A DNA stretch of 34,165 bases from an uncultured Dyadobacter sp. (GCF_946482605.1 NZ_CAMLSE010000055.1:1-34165), one strand, 5' to 3'; shown: positions 21,938 through 30,430, counted from the stretch's first letter. Made by a program: numbers and translations. The notes: generated by a model from the letters alone, not told the origin.

Positions 21938-22573
21938 ATGCAGAAAGCAAACGCGACACAGGAGAAAATTATTAAACGGGCATTGGAGCTCTTCAATCTC
22001 AAAGGAATCGAATACGTGGGCATGCGCGAACTCGCAGCCGACCTCGGCATGCGCATTGGTAACCTTACCTATTATTACCCCACGAAGGACGATCTGGTAT
22101 TCAGCATCAGTCAGGCTTATACCGAGTCCAATTCAAAGATCCACAGCGAAGTGTCCGTAAAAGGTCTGTACGACTTCCTGCATAAGAATAAACTGCTGTT
22201 TGAAAATGGATTGAAATTTCAATGCCTGCTGCTGAGCATGGTGCATTTGATGGAGCAGAACAGCCTCATTGCGGCTAATTATCAGGGTAATGTGATGCAG
22301 AACCGGATGTCGGGTCTGGTACATGACATCGGGCTTTTGGAAGAAAATAAATATTTGAAGTTCAGCTGTGAAGATGATAAGCAGCTGATCATTTCCAGCA
22401 ATAGCCTGCAAAGCCGATTCTGGCTTTCGGAAGCGGTGCTTACCGAGTCACGGCAAAATCTTTCACGGCAGTTGACGCATTATTTGAGAATGAAGGCGCA
22501 TCTGTTCCGGCCTTACGCCACCAAAAAGGGATTGGCGGATATTGACAAATTCATGGAAGAGCTGAACCACTGA
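21938..22573 (+). CDS. TetR/AcrR-family transcriptional regulator
   Basis: A 211-residue regulator. The N-terminal helix-turn-helix covers about residues 10-55: IIKRALELFNLKGIEYVGMR, then ELAADLGMRIGNLTYYYPTK, with LTYYYPTKDDL as the family hallmark at the recognition helix. The all-helical C-terminal ligand-binding domain is not assignable to a known ligand. The frame is open up to an ATG at 21887, but that would place the putative promoter box and operator repeats inside the coding region, so I prefer the ATG at 21938 (MQKANATQEK). It is divergent from the membrane protein/cupin genes and probably represses them and itself. Confidence 0.87.
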   Translation: MQKANATQEKIIKRALELFNLKGIEYVGMRELAADLGMRIGNLTYYYPTKDDLVFSISQAYTESNSKIHSEVSVKGLYDFLHKNKLLFENGLKFQCLLLSMVHLMEQNSLIAANYQGNVMQNRMSGLVHDIGLLEENKYLKFSCEDDKQLIISSNSLQSRFWLSEAVLTESRQNLSRQLTHYLRMKAHLFRPYATKKGLADIDKFMEELNH

Positions 22574-22576
22574 TGT

Positions 22577-23434
22577 CTACTTTTCAGCATCGCCCGCTTC
22601 CAGGTTTTTGACAACCTTCTCATTCAGCATTGTTCTGGCATTTGCAGCGCTCACCACTTTCTTTCCGGTCTGTGCCTCCAATTCGTCCAATGCGACTTTG
22701 GCTACGTTTCCGCCTTGCTGAGCCACTTTTTTACTTTGCTCAAAACCTTCCGGGTTAACAGCTTGTGAAATATCTTTGGCTGAAGCCTCTGCAAGCATAT
22801 TGAGAATCAGCTCGGTGTTGGACATATTATCTCTCAAATTTTCCTTCTTGAGACCTTTCAGCGTCTTATATTCCTTGGTAGTCCTACCAGCCCAGGTTTT
22901 GGTGATAATGTCGGTCAGGACGGCAAACTGCACTCCTTCATGCACACCTTTGCTTTTCCACTCGTCGGTCAGTTCTTTACGGATTTCGATGCTTTTCAGG
23001 CGTTGGTTGATCCAGCTTTCGGAATAGCCCAGGTTCAGATACTGTTCCAATGCCCGGTCAATGGTGAGCTCGGGATCATGTAATTCGTCCAGCCGCTCGG
23101 CCGCAATCTGCGCTAGCCATAACTTGAAAGGCTCAGCTTTGGGAGAGGGAATGGATTGAATGAGCCGGAAAAGCTGTTCGACATCGGCGACGTCGGTCAA
23201 GCGAAGCTTCCCATCCTCTGCCTGCATTTTCAACTGTCCGATAAAATCGGACAGTTGGCTGCCCTCCTTTCTAAGCTTTGCTTTCAAGTCATTCCAGTAC
23301 TTTCTCGGCCTGTCAGTGCTGGTTAGTACTTCTATCACATCAATGACAGAAAAAAACCATTTCTCCTGTTCATCGTCCCAAACGGTTCTCACTTTCCTGT
23401 CTTCGAAAATCTGAATGGCATCCTGTTTTGTCAT
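22577..23434 (-). CDS. Bro-N/DinD-like protein
   Basis: A 285-residue protein with an N-terminal Bro-N type domain: IFEDRKVRTVWDDEQEKWFF, then SVIDVIEVLTSTDRPRKYWN and LRLTDVADVEQLFRLIQSIP. The same fold is found in phage antirepressors and in SOS-induced DinD. The C-terminal part (VAQQGGNVAKVALDELEAQT, GKKVV) resembles the end of DinD-type proteins, where the family motif GG-x-V-A-x-x-A precedes the last helices. In free-living bacteria such genes are often chromosomal and not tied to a prophage; no other phage gene is nearby. A DNA-damage or phage-related role is inference. It converges on the TetR gene with three bases between the stops. Confidence 0.65.
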   Translation of the reverse strand: MTKQDAIQIFEDRKVRTVWDDEQEKWFFSVIDVIEVLTSTDRPRKYWNDLKAKLRKEGSQLSDFIGQLKMQAEDGKLRLTDVADVEQLFRLIQSIPSPKAEPFKLWLAQIAAERLDELHDPELTIDRALEQYLNLGYSESWINQRLKSIEIRKELTDEWKSKGVHEGVQFAVLTDIITKTWAGRTTKEYKTLKGLKKENLRDNMSNTELILNMLAEASAKDISQAVNPEGFEQSKKVAQQGGNVAKVALDELEAQTGKKVVSAANARTMLNEKVVKNLEAGDAEK

Positions 23435-23520
23435 AGCATGTGTTGGTTAGCATTTAAGGTTTCAATTTGGACAAAAAACTTTGAATTAAAGGACCGAATT
23501 TATTGAAAAACAAATAGAAA

Positions 23521-23548
23521 GCCCGTCACGATTATCATCGCAACGGGC
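23521..23548 (-). terminator. Terminator after purL
   Basis: Arms GCCCGTCACGAT (23521-23532) and ATCGCAACGGGC (23537-23548) form a 12-base stem with two G-U type pairs on the transcript, and a 4-base loop. The minus strand continues TTTCTATTTGTTTTT. It lies about 60 bases after the purL stop. Confidence 0.8.
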
Positions 23549-23608
23549 CCAATTATCAGAAGGCAGCACCTCCTACATCCCCCCTTCTTCCCTTGCCTCC
23601 TTAAAAAA
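23549..23608. repeat. Purine-rich element after purL, related to the one after susD
   Basis: On the minus strand, right after the purL stop, the sequence reads TAGTTTTTTAAGGAGGCAAG, then GGAAGAAGGGGGGATG. The first 20 bases match the start of the element after susD (TAGTTTTTT, two extra G, AAGGAGGAAAGGG) almost base for base. The copy here is shorter and is followed by a separate terminator. Confidence 0.55.
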
Positions 23609-26600
23609 CTACTGTCTGGCTTCAATCCACTTCCGCGCATTCACAAACGCTTCCATCCAGGGCGAAACTTCATCTTTCCGGCCCTCAGGATAATTGGCCC
23701 AATGCCATTGGAAAAGTGATCTTTCAATGTGCGGCATCGTTACCAAATGGCGGCCTGTGTTGTCACAAAGGATGGCTGTGTTGTAATCAGAGCCATTTGG
23801 ATTGGCCGGGTAGGTTTCGTAGCCATATTTGGAAACGATATTATATTGATTTTCTGCTAGTGGCAACTGGAACCGGCCTTCTCCGTGCGATACCCATACA
23901 CCCAACGTGCTGCCCGCCAGCGACGAGAGCATTACCGAGTTGTTAGGCTGAACGGTCATCGAAGTGAAAATACTTTCGTGCTTGTGGCTCGCATTATGAA
24001 GCATTTTAGGCTTTTCCTCGTGATCAGGATTGATAAGACCGAGCTCGACAAAAAGCTGGCAACCATTACAGATGCCGACAGAAAGCGTGTCTTCGCGCTT
24101 GAAGAAGTTTTCCAGCGCGATTTTAGCCTTTTCATTGTACAGGAATGCACCGGCCCAGCCTTTGGCAGAACCGAGAACGTCGGAGTTGGAAAACCCTCCC
24201 ACCGCACCGATGAATTGGATGTCTTCCAGGGTTTCACGGCCGGAAATAAGGTCGGTCATATGGACGTCCTTCACATCGAAGCCGGCGAGGTACATCGCAT
24301 TGGCAAGCTCACGCTCGGAATTACTGCCTTTTTCGCGGAGTACCGCGGCTTTCGGACGTGGTTTCGAGGCGTCGATCACAGGCTTTTTGCCATCGAACTG
24401 CGCAGGAAATTTGTAGCGCAGCACGTGGTGTTTATAGTTATCGAAACGCTCTTTCGCGAGGCCGTTGCCGGTTTGTTTTTGGTCTAACAAATAAGAAGTT
24501 TTAAACCAAACATCGCGCAGGTGATCGATATCGAAATCCCACTTCCCTGTTACGTCTTTCACGGTCAGTGTCGAAGCGAGGTTCACAACGCCGATTTTGT
24601 GGAATGCGACGCCGCTTTCCGCTAACACCGCTTCCGCCGATTCGTCGGCCTGGAACACGATACCGATGTTTTCAGCGAAGAGTTTTTCGATAATATCCTG
24701 TCCGCCGAGCACCGACAAATCGATCGAAGCACCCAGGTCACGATCAGCAAAGCACATTTCGAGCAGAGTGGTGATCAAACCGCCGCTGCCAATGTCGTGA
24801 CCAGCCTGTATTTTACCGGCTTTGATCAACTGCTGGATCGCATTGAATGTAGCTTTAAATTGCGCGGCATCCTGAATGTCTGGCGTTTCAGAACCGATTT
24901 TGTTCAGAATTTGGGCGAACGAAGAGCCGCCTAATTTGAAACGGTCTCCCGAAAGGTTGATATGATAGATAGAACCGCCTGATTTTTTCAGTACCGGCTC
25001 TACAACAGCAGTAATGTCGTCGCAATGGCCTCCCGCGGAGATAATGACGGTGCCCGGCGCAATGACATCGCCGTCTTTATATTTCTGCTTCATCGACAGG
25101 GAGTCTTTTCCTGTCGGGATGTTGATGCCGAGGCTGATCGCGAAGTCCGAGCAGGCTTGTACCGCTTTATACAAACGCGCGTCCTCACCTTCGTTTTTAC
25201 AGGCCCACATCCAGTTAGCAGAAAGCGAAACCGTTGCCAGCCCGTCCTTCAACGGTGCCCAAACGATATTGGAAAGCGCTTCGGCTACCGCATTGCGGCT
25301 GCCCGCTGCCGGATCGATCAATGCCGAAATCGGCGCGTGGCCGATGGAAGTAGCGATACCATCTTTGCCCTGGAAATCGAGGGCCATTACGCCTACGTTG
25401 TTCAATGGCAATTGCAGCGGTCCGGCAGTTTGTTGCTTGGCCACGTGGCCACCTACGCAACGGTCGACTTTGTTAGTCAACCAGTCTTTCGAGGCAACGG
25501 CTTCAAGTTGCAGCAGCTGTTCAAGGTATTCATGCAGTTTCGAGGTCTCATATTGAACGGGCTCATAAGTGCGCTCCACTGTCTTGTCGCGCATATAAGT
25601 CTTGGGTGAGCTTCCGAACATTTCGTCCATCGCAAGGTCCATCGGCTTGGCACCGGTGGTCGACGATTCGAAGGTAAAACGGTGGTCGCCGGTCACTTCC
25701 CCTACCGTATACATCGGCGCGCGCTCGCGATCGGCGATGCGTTGGAGGAAGTCGATATCATCCTGGCTGATCACGAGGCCCATTCTTTCCTGGGATTCGT
25801 TGCCAATGATTTCTTTGGCAGAAAGTGTGGGGTCGCCCACGGGCAGTTTGTCGAGGTTGATCTTCCCGCCCGTTTCTTCCACCAACTCCGATAAACAGTT
25901 CAAATGCCCGCCAGCACCGTGGTCGTGGATCGAAACGATGGTATTATTACCGCTTTCCACCATACCACGCACTGCATTAGCTACGCGCTTCTGCATTTCC
26001 GGATTGGAGCGCTGGATTGCATTTAATTCAATGCCTGAACCAAATGCACCCGTATCCGCAGAGGAAACGGCCGCGCCGCCCATCCCGATGCGGTAGTTTT
26101 CTCCCCCCATTACCACGACCTTGTCACCGGTGGATGGTGTATGTTTTTTGGCCTGGTCCGCTTTACCGTAACCGACACCGCCGGCCTGCATAATCACTTT
26201 GTCATAACCCAGCTTGCGGCCCTCTTCCTCGTGCTCGAAAGTCAGCACGGAACCGACGATCAGCGGCTGGCCGAATTTGTTACCAAAATCAGTAGCGCCA
26301 TTCGATGCCTTGATAAGAATGTCCATGGGCGTTTGATAAAGCCATTGGCGTTCCTCGACTCCTTTTTCCCACGCCCGGTTTTCTTCGAGACGCGAAAGCG
26401 CAGTCATGTATACGGCTGTACCTGCGAGCGGGATCGAGCCCTGCCCACCTGCGAGGCGATCACGGATCTCGCCGCCCGAGCCTGTCGCGGCACCATTGAA
26501 CGGCTCCACGGTAGTCGGGAAGTTATGGGTTTCCGCCTTTATTGAAAGTACGGATTCAAAATCCTTGATTTCGTAGTATTCCGGCACATCCGGGCGTTTT

Positions 26601-27271
26601 GGTGCAAATTGCTGTACAACGGGCCCTTTCAGGAATGCGACATTGTCCTTATATGCCGAAACGATCGTATTCGGATTCGCTTCGGAGGTCTTGCGGATCA
26701 GTTTGAAAAGTGAAACAGGTTGCTCCTCGCCGTCGATTACGAAGACGCCGTTGAAGATTTTGTGACGGCAGTGCTCGGAGTTAACTTGTGAAAAACCGAA
26801 TACCTCCGAATCGGTCAGCTTACGGCCCAGCTTTTCGGCAAGGCCCGTGAGGTAGTCGACTTCCTCGTCGTTCAATGCAAGGCCTTCCTGTTTGTTGTAG
26901 GCGGCAATGTCGGCAACTTCCTGAACGGATTCAGGCTGGATATGAATGGTATAAATGTCCTGGTTCAGCTCGCTGTATTTCTGCGAAAGCATTGGATCAA
27001 AATCCGTGAAATCAGCGCTCACCTTTCTAAATTCCTCGATGCGCACAATGCCTTCAAGACCCATGTTCTGGGTAATTTCGACGGCATTAGTGCTCCATGG
27101 TGTGATCATGGCTGCACGCGGGCCTACGAAATAGTCGGTGAGAACGGTCTCCTTCCGGTGTTCTGCGCCGCCAAAAAGCCAGCTTAATTTAGAGGAATCG
27201 GAGGCATCGAGCGTTCGCTCGGTTTGTAGTGCAAAGACGGTGTTGTCCCCGCCTGTGAAGAAGTAAATCAT
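23609..27271 (-). CDS. purL: Phosphoribosylformylglycinamidine synthase
   Basis: A 1220-residue single-chain enzyme that makes FGAM from FGAR, glutamine and ATP in purine synthesis. The order is PurS-like N-terminus, linker with HCRHKIFNGVF, two AIRS-like synthetase halves (AETHNFPTTVEPFNGAATGS; IVSIHDHGAGGHLNCLSELV; AGHDIGSGGLITTLLEMCFA), and a glutaminase domain with nucleophile Cys1068 in VGICNGCQLF and His1181/Glu1183 in MPHIERSLFQWHW. Length is normal for the large PurL. The frame reaches a TTG at 27280, but the ATG at 27271 (MIYFFTGGDNTVFAL) is the start, being 17 bases after a promoter box TACCTTTG. It is a single-gene unit. Confidence 0.97.
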   Translation of the reverse strand: MIYFFTGGDNTVFALQTERTLDASDSSKLSWLFGGAEHRKETVLTDYFVGPRAAMITPWSTNAVEITQNMGLEGIVRIEEFRKVSADFTDFDPMLSQKYSELNQDIYTIHIQPESVQEVADIAAYNKQEGLALNDEEVDYLTGLAEKLGRKLTDSEVFGFSQVNSEHCRHKIFNGVFVIDGEEQPVSLFKLIRKTSEANPNTIVSAYKDNVAFLKGPVVQQFAPKRPDVPEYYEIKDFESVLSIKAETHNFPTTVEPFNGAATGSGGEIRDRLAGGQGSIPLAGTAVYMTALSRLEENRAWEKGVEERQWLYQTPMDILIKASNGATDFGNKFGQPLIVGSVLTFEHEEEGRKLGYDKVIMQAGGVGYGKADQAKKHTPSTGDKVVVMGGENYRIGMGGAAVSSADTGAFGSGIELNAIQRSNPEMQKRVANAVRGMVESGNNTIVSIHDHGAGGHLNCLSELVEETGGKINLDKLPVGDPTLSAKEIIGNESQERMGLVISQDDIDFLQRIADRERAPMYTVGEVTGDHRFTFESSTTGAKPMDLAMDEMFGSSPKTYMRDKTVERTYEPVQYETSKLHEYLEQLLQLEAVASKDWLTNKVDRCVGGHVAKQQTAGPLQLPLNNVGVMALDFQGKDGIATSIGHAPISALIDPAAGSRNAVAEALSNIVWAPLKDGLATVSLSANWMWACKNEGEDARLYKAVQACSDFAISLGINIPTGKDSLSMKQKYKDGDVIAPGTVIISAGGHCDDITAVVEPVLKKSGGSIYHINLSGDRFKLGGSSFAQILNKIGSETPDIQDAAQFKATFNAIQQLIKAGKIQAGHDIGSGGLITTLLEMCFADRDLGASIDLSVLGGQDIIEKLFAENIGIVFQADESAEAVLAESGVAFHKIGVVNLASTLTVKDVTGKWDFDIDHLRDVWFKTSYLLDQKQTGNGLAKERFDNYKHHVLRYKFPAQFDGKKPVIDASKPRPKAAVLREKGSNSERELANAMYLAGFDVKDVHMTDLISGRETLEDIQFIGAVGGFSNSDVLGSAKGWAGAFLYNEKAKIALENFFKREDTLSVGICNGCQLFVELGLINPDHEEKPKMLHNASHKHESIFTSMTVQPNNSVMLSSLAGSTLGVWVSHGEGRFQLPLAENQYNIVSKYGYETYPANPNGSDYNTAILCDNTGRHLVTMPHIERSLFQWHWANYPEGRKDEVSPWMEAFVNARKWIEARQ

Positions 27272-27288
27272 GATGTCCAATTAAGGCG

Positions 27289-27296
27289 CAAAGGTA
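27289..27296 (-). promoter_or_regulatory. purL: Promoter -7 box of purL
   Basis: Minus-strand TACCTTTG, followed by CGCC, matches the Bacteroidota -7 consensus TAnnTTTG. It is 17 bases upstream of the ATG, which implies a short leader. No good -33 TTG is found at 19-21 bases; the nearest is 14 bases upstream. Confidence 0.55.
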
Positions 27297-27397
27297 CGAT
27301 AAAAATAACCCAAGGCCATAGGATGAATGAAAATTGCTGTTGTACTGAAGAAACAGCCTTCACTATGCACCTCGTTCCCTTATGATGACATTTCGTA

Positions 27398-27793
27398 CTA
27401 CCAAATGATGTCGGCATGACTACTGTAATTCTTAAACTTCGGATCGGCGGTGATGATAGTCATACTTTCCGCACAGGCCGTCGCAATGATCAGGCGATCG
27501 AATGGATCACGATGATCCGGGATATCGGGAAGCTTCTGGTAAGCTAATAGGTGTGGATTGGTAATTGGAATTACTTGTATCAAAGCCTTATCAACATCAC
27601 GGATAAAACCGTCGAGTGACTTTTCTAGCAACAACTTGCCGATTTTGAGTTTGATGGAAATTTCAAACAAACTCGCGACGCTTGTCAGGATTTCGTTTCT
27701 GCGGTCTTCTATAAGCTCCCTGGCATTATGTGACATCTTGGAGTCGCCATCAATAAACCAGAGTAATGTGTGTGTGTCTAACAAAAACTTCAT
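27398..27793 (-). CDS. vapC: VapC-type PIN-domain toxin
   Basis: A 131-residue PIN-domain ribonuclease. The acidic metal-binding residues are Asp6 in LLDTHTLLWF, Glu44 in SVASLFEISIKLKIGKL, Asp96/Asp99 in HRDPFDRLIIATA and Asp117 in IITADPKF. VapC toxins cleave tRNA or rRNA and stop growth; the target of this subgroup (the LDTHTLLW type common in Bacteroidota and cyanobacteria) is not known to me. The ATG follows directly on the antitoxin stop (TAAATG). All active-site residues are present, so the toxin should be functional. Confidence 0.9.
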   Translation of the reverse strand: MKFLLDTHTLLWFIDGDSKMSHNARELIEDRRNEILTSVASLFEISIKLKIGKLLLEKSLDGFIRDVDKALIQVIPITNPHLLAYQKLPDIPDHRDPFDRLIIATACAESMTIITADPKFKNYSSHADIIW

Positions 27794-28006
27794 TTACATA
27801 TGGTCTTTTAAGTCATCTAACGGTTCGTCAAAATCCGGCGCCATATGAATGGTGCCTTTTGCCAGACCAAACGGGCGTTTTGAAGGCATAGGCTCGGCAT
27901 CAATCTCTTCGAAGATTACCTTCACCTTTGATTTGACCCCTACATCAGGCTTGTGGTCTAACGTTACTTTTCCATCTTCATAAACGCCTTCTATTACTGT
28001 ATGCAT
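27794..28006 (-). CDS. vapB: VapB-type antitoxin of the VapBC pair
   Basis: A 70-residue antitoxin. The N-terminal part is strand-rich (MHTVIEGVYEDGKVTLDHKP), of the AbrB/DUF104-like type, and the C-terminal tail PFGLAKGTIHMAPDFDEPLDD is the acidic segment that wraps the PIN toxin in such pairs. The frame is open to an ATG at 28030, but that codon overlaps a strong promoter box (TATCTTTG at 28035-28028), so the ATG at 28006 is the start. Autoregulation is likely; I see no clear palindrome near the promoter. Confidence 0.82.
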   Translation of the reverse strand: MHTVIEGVYEDGKVTLDHKPDVGVKSKVKVIFEEIDAEPMPSKRPFGLAKGTIHMAPDFDEPLDDLKDHM

Positions 28007-28027
28007 ATCTACCTCATTTTGCCTATT

Positions 28028-28058
28028 CAAAGATACAAAAATCCACGGCTTCCCTCAA
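28028..28058 (-). promoter_or_regulatory. Promoter of vapBC
   Basis: Minus-strand TTG (28058-28056), 20-base spacer, TATCTTTG (28035-28028). Both the boxes and the spacing fit the Bacteroidota consensus (TTTG, 19-21 bases, TAnnTTTG). The -33 element touches the end of the gene upstream, so the module has its own promoter. It fixes the vapB start at 28006. Confidence 0.7.
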
Positions 28059-28540
28059 TAAGCCAGCAACCGCCCGCAAGCCACCACGGCGATCCATACG
28101 ACAATGGAAATCATCGCCGGTATCCGTGCAATGCGCGGCAGTCTGTCGCGGGAAGCGCCGGATTTGTACGGCTTGTAGATAAACCGGTGAAAGACAAAAA
28201 CATTAATGCCCGCGATACCTATGAGCCCCACTTTTGTCCAAAACACAGGATCGACGCCCAGCGCCTGGGCGTTAGTAATGAAGAGCAGAAGACCGGAGGG
28301 CACTATGAAGATCAATCCGCGCTGCGACCAGGGCAGCAAGTGCCTCGAAAGTCCCGTCACGGAGAGGTTCCTGGAATAGCCCAGCAGGCGCAGGTCGAAA
28401 AGGAACGCTGCGCCTACGAGGAGTATAATACCTAAAATATGAATAATTTCAAGGGCCGGGTACAGCCATAGCGACTGCCTGATACCGGCAGCCCAGGCAG
28501 ATTTTTCGAGCCATTCGAGCCATTGATGGTATGAATGCAC
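28055..28540 (-). CDS. Membrane protein, DUF6644-like (161 aa)
   Basis: An inner-membrane protein with four helices, near 25-48, 73-90, 102-119 and 140-158. Family-like phrases are LEIIHILGIILLVGAAFLFD and RLLGYSR, with His34 inside the first helix as a possible ligand. The match to DUF6644 is from memory. It starts two bases after the stop of the DUF6152 gene, so the two are cotranscribed and probably act together. Redox or metal-linked work at the membrane is sometimes assumed for such pairs but is not shown here. Confidence 0.65.
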   Translation of the reverse strand: MHSYHQWLEWLEKSAWAAGIRQSLWLYPALEIIHILGIILLVGAAFLFDLRLLGYSRNLSVTGLSRHLLPWSQRGLIFIVPSGLLLFITNAQALGVDPVFWTKVGLIGIAGINVFVFHRFIYKPYKSGASRDRLPRIARIPAMISIVVWIAVVACGRLLAY

Positions 28541-28542
28541 GC

Positions 28543-28896
28543 TTACCGGAGTTCGTATTTGTCATCACCCACAAAAACCCGCTCCGCCCGCATTTCATTT
28601 TTCTCCGTTTTGTGCGGGTAGGCCACAAAACGGATCGTAGTGCCTTTTTTGATCATATCCTGGTTCAACCCACGGGATTCCATGCGTGTAACGGGCGCGA
28701 GATAGACGGTGGTCAGCTCCTTCTTATACTTAACCTTGGCAAGTACGTGCGGATTTTCGTAGGTCAGGTCTTCGATTTTTGCCTTGAAATCCGTCGGTTT
28801 GGTCTGGTCGTAATCCGCCCATCCGTGATGCAGAACAGTGAACGACACACAGAAGAGCACGGCCAACGCCAGCGAAATGTTTTTGAGCTTAGTCAT
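28543..28896 (-). CDS. DUF6152-like exported protein (117 aa)
   Basis: The signal peptide MTKLKNISLALAVLFCVSFT is followed by LHHGWADYDQTKPTDFKAKI, in which HHGW-x-x-YDxxKPxxxxxxI is the start of the DUF6152 domain. The mature part has a five-strand look, with PHVLAKVKYK and an ending AERVFVGDDKYELR. It is the first gene of a two-gene unit with the membrane protein downstream. The pair occurs in many proteobacteria and Bacteroidota but has no assigned function as far as I know. His-His near the mature start may bind metal. Confidence 0.78.
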   Translation of the reverse strand: MTKLKNISLALAVLFCVSFTVLHHGWADYDQTKPTDFKAKIEDLTYENPHVLAKVKYKKELTTVYLAPVTRMESRGLNQDMIKKGTTIRFVAYPHKTEKNEMRAERVFVGDDKYELR

Positions 28897-28996
28897 AACC
28901 TACTGAGTTTAGTGTAGTTAAAAGTAACCAATTCATTGATTTTTAAAAACTAAACCAAATGCAAAGTGCGTGCCAGTCCGGCAAAAATGTTTCCGT

Positions 28997-29004
28997 TATC
29001 TTTG
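28997..29004 (+). promoter_or_regulatory. Promoter -7 box of the DUF4468 gene
   Basis: Plus-strand TATCTTTG, the favoured form of TAnnTTTG, lies 25 bases before the TTG start codon. No -33 TTG is seen at the usual 19-21 bases. The position supports the downstream TTG as a real start. Confidence 0.45.
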
Positions 29005-29029
29005 TCCATTCATCAATTCCTGATTCACC

Positions 29030-29587
29030 TTGAAATATTTCCTTTTGCTTCTGCTGCTCTCAGCAACTACCTTCACATTCGCACAAGACGGCCGCCTGCC
29101 GCTCGATCCCAAAAACAATATCAGCTACACCGACTCCGGCCAGCCCAAATTAAGTCAGGCTGCTCTCCACCAAAAGATAGTAGGATGGGTTGAAAAAAAA
29201 TTCGGTAATACAGAGAATGCCATCACCAGCGACGACGAAAAGGCAGGGATCGTACTCATCACCAGCTACATTCCGGTGATCCATTCCAGCTACCAATATG
29301 TCCGGTTTGACCTGGGCATCAAATACCAGAACAATCAGTACGAGGCCCGTATCGCTACATTAGATGGCATTTCGGCTGTTCGCAGCCCGATCCGTCTGAA
29401 TTCTGGGGAGAACGACTTGATCATTGCAAAAGAACAAGCCGTCAAAACCGAATCCAACCGTAAAAAGAAGAAGGAGGCAGAGCTGGCTTTGCAAATGGCC
29501 AAGGCCGACAACGACGGCATCAACACCTCCCTCTACAACCTGCTCGGCGACCTAAAAGTCTACCTCACCGCGACAGCAACGGAATAA
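29030..29587 (+). CDS. DUF4468-type exported protein with TTG start
   Basis: A 185-residue protein that starts at TTG (29030): the frame is closed by a TGA nine bases upstream and no in-frame ATG precedes the signal peptide, which reads MKYFLLLLLLSATTFTFAQ. The mature N-terminus GRLPLDPKNNISYTDSG and the phrase KIVGWVEKKFG fit the DUF4468 domain, found in many exported proteins of Bacteroidota without known function. A basic helical segment follows (VKTESNRKKKKEAELALQMA) and then a short helix end. A promoter -7 box lies 25 bases upstream. It converges on the SGNH hydrolase gene with 12 bases between the stops. Confidence 0.75.
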   Translation: MKYFLLLLLLSATTFTFAQDGRLPLDPKNNISYTDSGQPKLSQAALHQKIVGWVEKKFGNTENAITSDDEKAGIVLITSYIPVIHSSYQYVRFDLGIKYQNNQYEARIATLDGISAVRSPIRLNSGENDLIIAKEQAVKTESNRKKKKEAELALQMAKADNDGINTSLYNLLGDLKVYLTATATE

Positions 29588-29590
29588 TCA

Positions 29591-29612
29591 GGGTTTGTCT
29601 TATTTCAAACCC
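29591..29612. terminator. Shared terminator-like hairpin between convergent genes
   Basis: GGGTTTG (29591-29597) and CAAACCC (29606-29612), with an 8-base loop containing the stop codon of the SGNH hydrolase gene. The plus strand continues with a T-rich stretch. The stem is only seven bases. Confidence 0.4.
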
Positions 29613-30430
29613 TTCCATTTCTTTACCAGCATGTCAGCTATAACTTCATAGCCCTTGTCGGAAGGATGCAGGCCGTCGTACGTCATATTGCTCGCCTCCA
29701 CAGGGTAAGGATATTCGTCAGTTTCCGGATTGAAAGGCACATCAACGTATTCGGGATACTTATATTCCCTGTACATTCCGGATTGCGGATCCTTCAACCG
29801 TTTGAAATTAACCATGTTATTCAAATCAATGCCGCTATCGTGGTAGAGGTCCACCACGGGGAGCTTTTCTTTCGCCCCGATCTCGACGACCGCATTCGCA
29901 AATTGTTCCAGCGCCTGGTCCTTTTTGGGCTTATAGGAACCGAATGCATTGTTCTTATAACTATTAATATATACAAAATCACCTCGCTGCATGGGTGTAA
30001 TCAGGATGATTGCGGCCTTTTTGTTAAGTCGCTTCAATTGATCGGTAATGACCCGGAATGCGCCGTAAACGGTTCCCGTGCCACGACCTTGCTCATAGTC
30101 CGCGATCGTTCCTAGTGCTTTACCCTGCCACCAGTCATTGGTCCCCAAAAACACGGTATAAACATCCGCCTTTACCAGGCCCAGCGACTCGATTTTGTCT
30201 GCAATGTTAACCGCTGTCCAGCCATTGTGTCCCTGATTAATGTACTCCACGCGCGGGTATTTTTCCTGAATCAATGTAAGATACCCTTTGGTAACCCGGT
30301 TGCCGGTTTCATTTTGGTGGTCGTTCAGGTAGGTGATCGAATCACCTATCGCTACCCAGGTAATTTTTCGGGGCCGGGAACCAACCGCGACGATAATGAG
30401 CACAAGAAACAGCAGCAGTTTTTTCAACAT
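29600..30430 (-). CDS. SGNH/GDSL-family hydrolase, exported
   Basis: A 276-residue esterase/lipase-fold hydrolase. The start at 30430 gives the signal peptide MLKKLLLFLVLIIVAVGS; the frame is open upstream to 30514, but that part looks non-coding. The four SGNH blocks are visible: GDSIT with Ser31, GHNGWTAVN with Gly67 and Asn69, GTND at 96-99, and DGLHPS with Asp252 and His255. The catalytic Ser-Asp-His set is complete. It may remove acetyl or other ester groups from glycans or peptidoglycan, as many exported Bacteroidota SGNH enzymes do; the substrate is not deducible. The minus-strand unit stands alone. Confidence 0.88.
   Translation of the reverse strand: MLKKLLLFLVLIIVAVGSRPRKITWVAIGDSITYLNDHQNETGNRVTKGYLTLIQEKYPRVEYINQGHNGWTAVNIADKIESLGLVKADVYTVFLGTNDWWQGKALGTIADYEQGRGTGTVYGAFRVITDQLKRLNKKAAIILITPMQRGDFVYINSYKNNAFGSYKPKKDQALEQFANAVVEIGAKEKLPVVDLYHDSGIDLNNMVNFKRLKDPQSGMYREYKYPEYVDVPFNPETDEYPYPVEASNMTYDGLHPSDKGYEVIADMLVKKWKGLK

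Noticed and set aside
22577..23434. Prophage around the Bro-N gene
   Set aside because: No integrase, capsid, terminase or lysis genes are nearby, and both flanks are ordinary chromosomal genes.
25014..25609. Overlapping plus-strand frames of 180-194 codons inside purL
   Set aside because: They are mirror images of highly conserved PurL regions and show no family features of their own.
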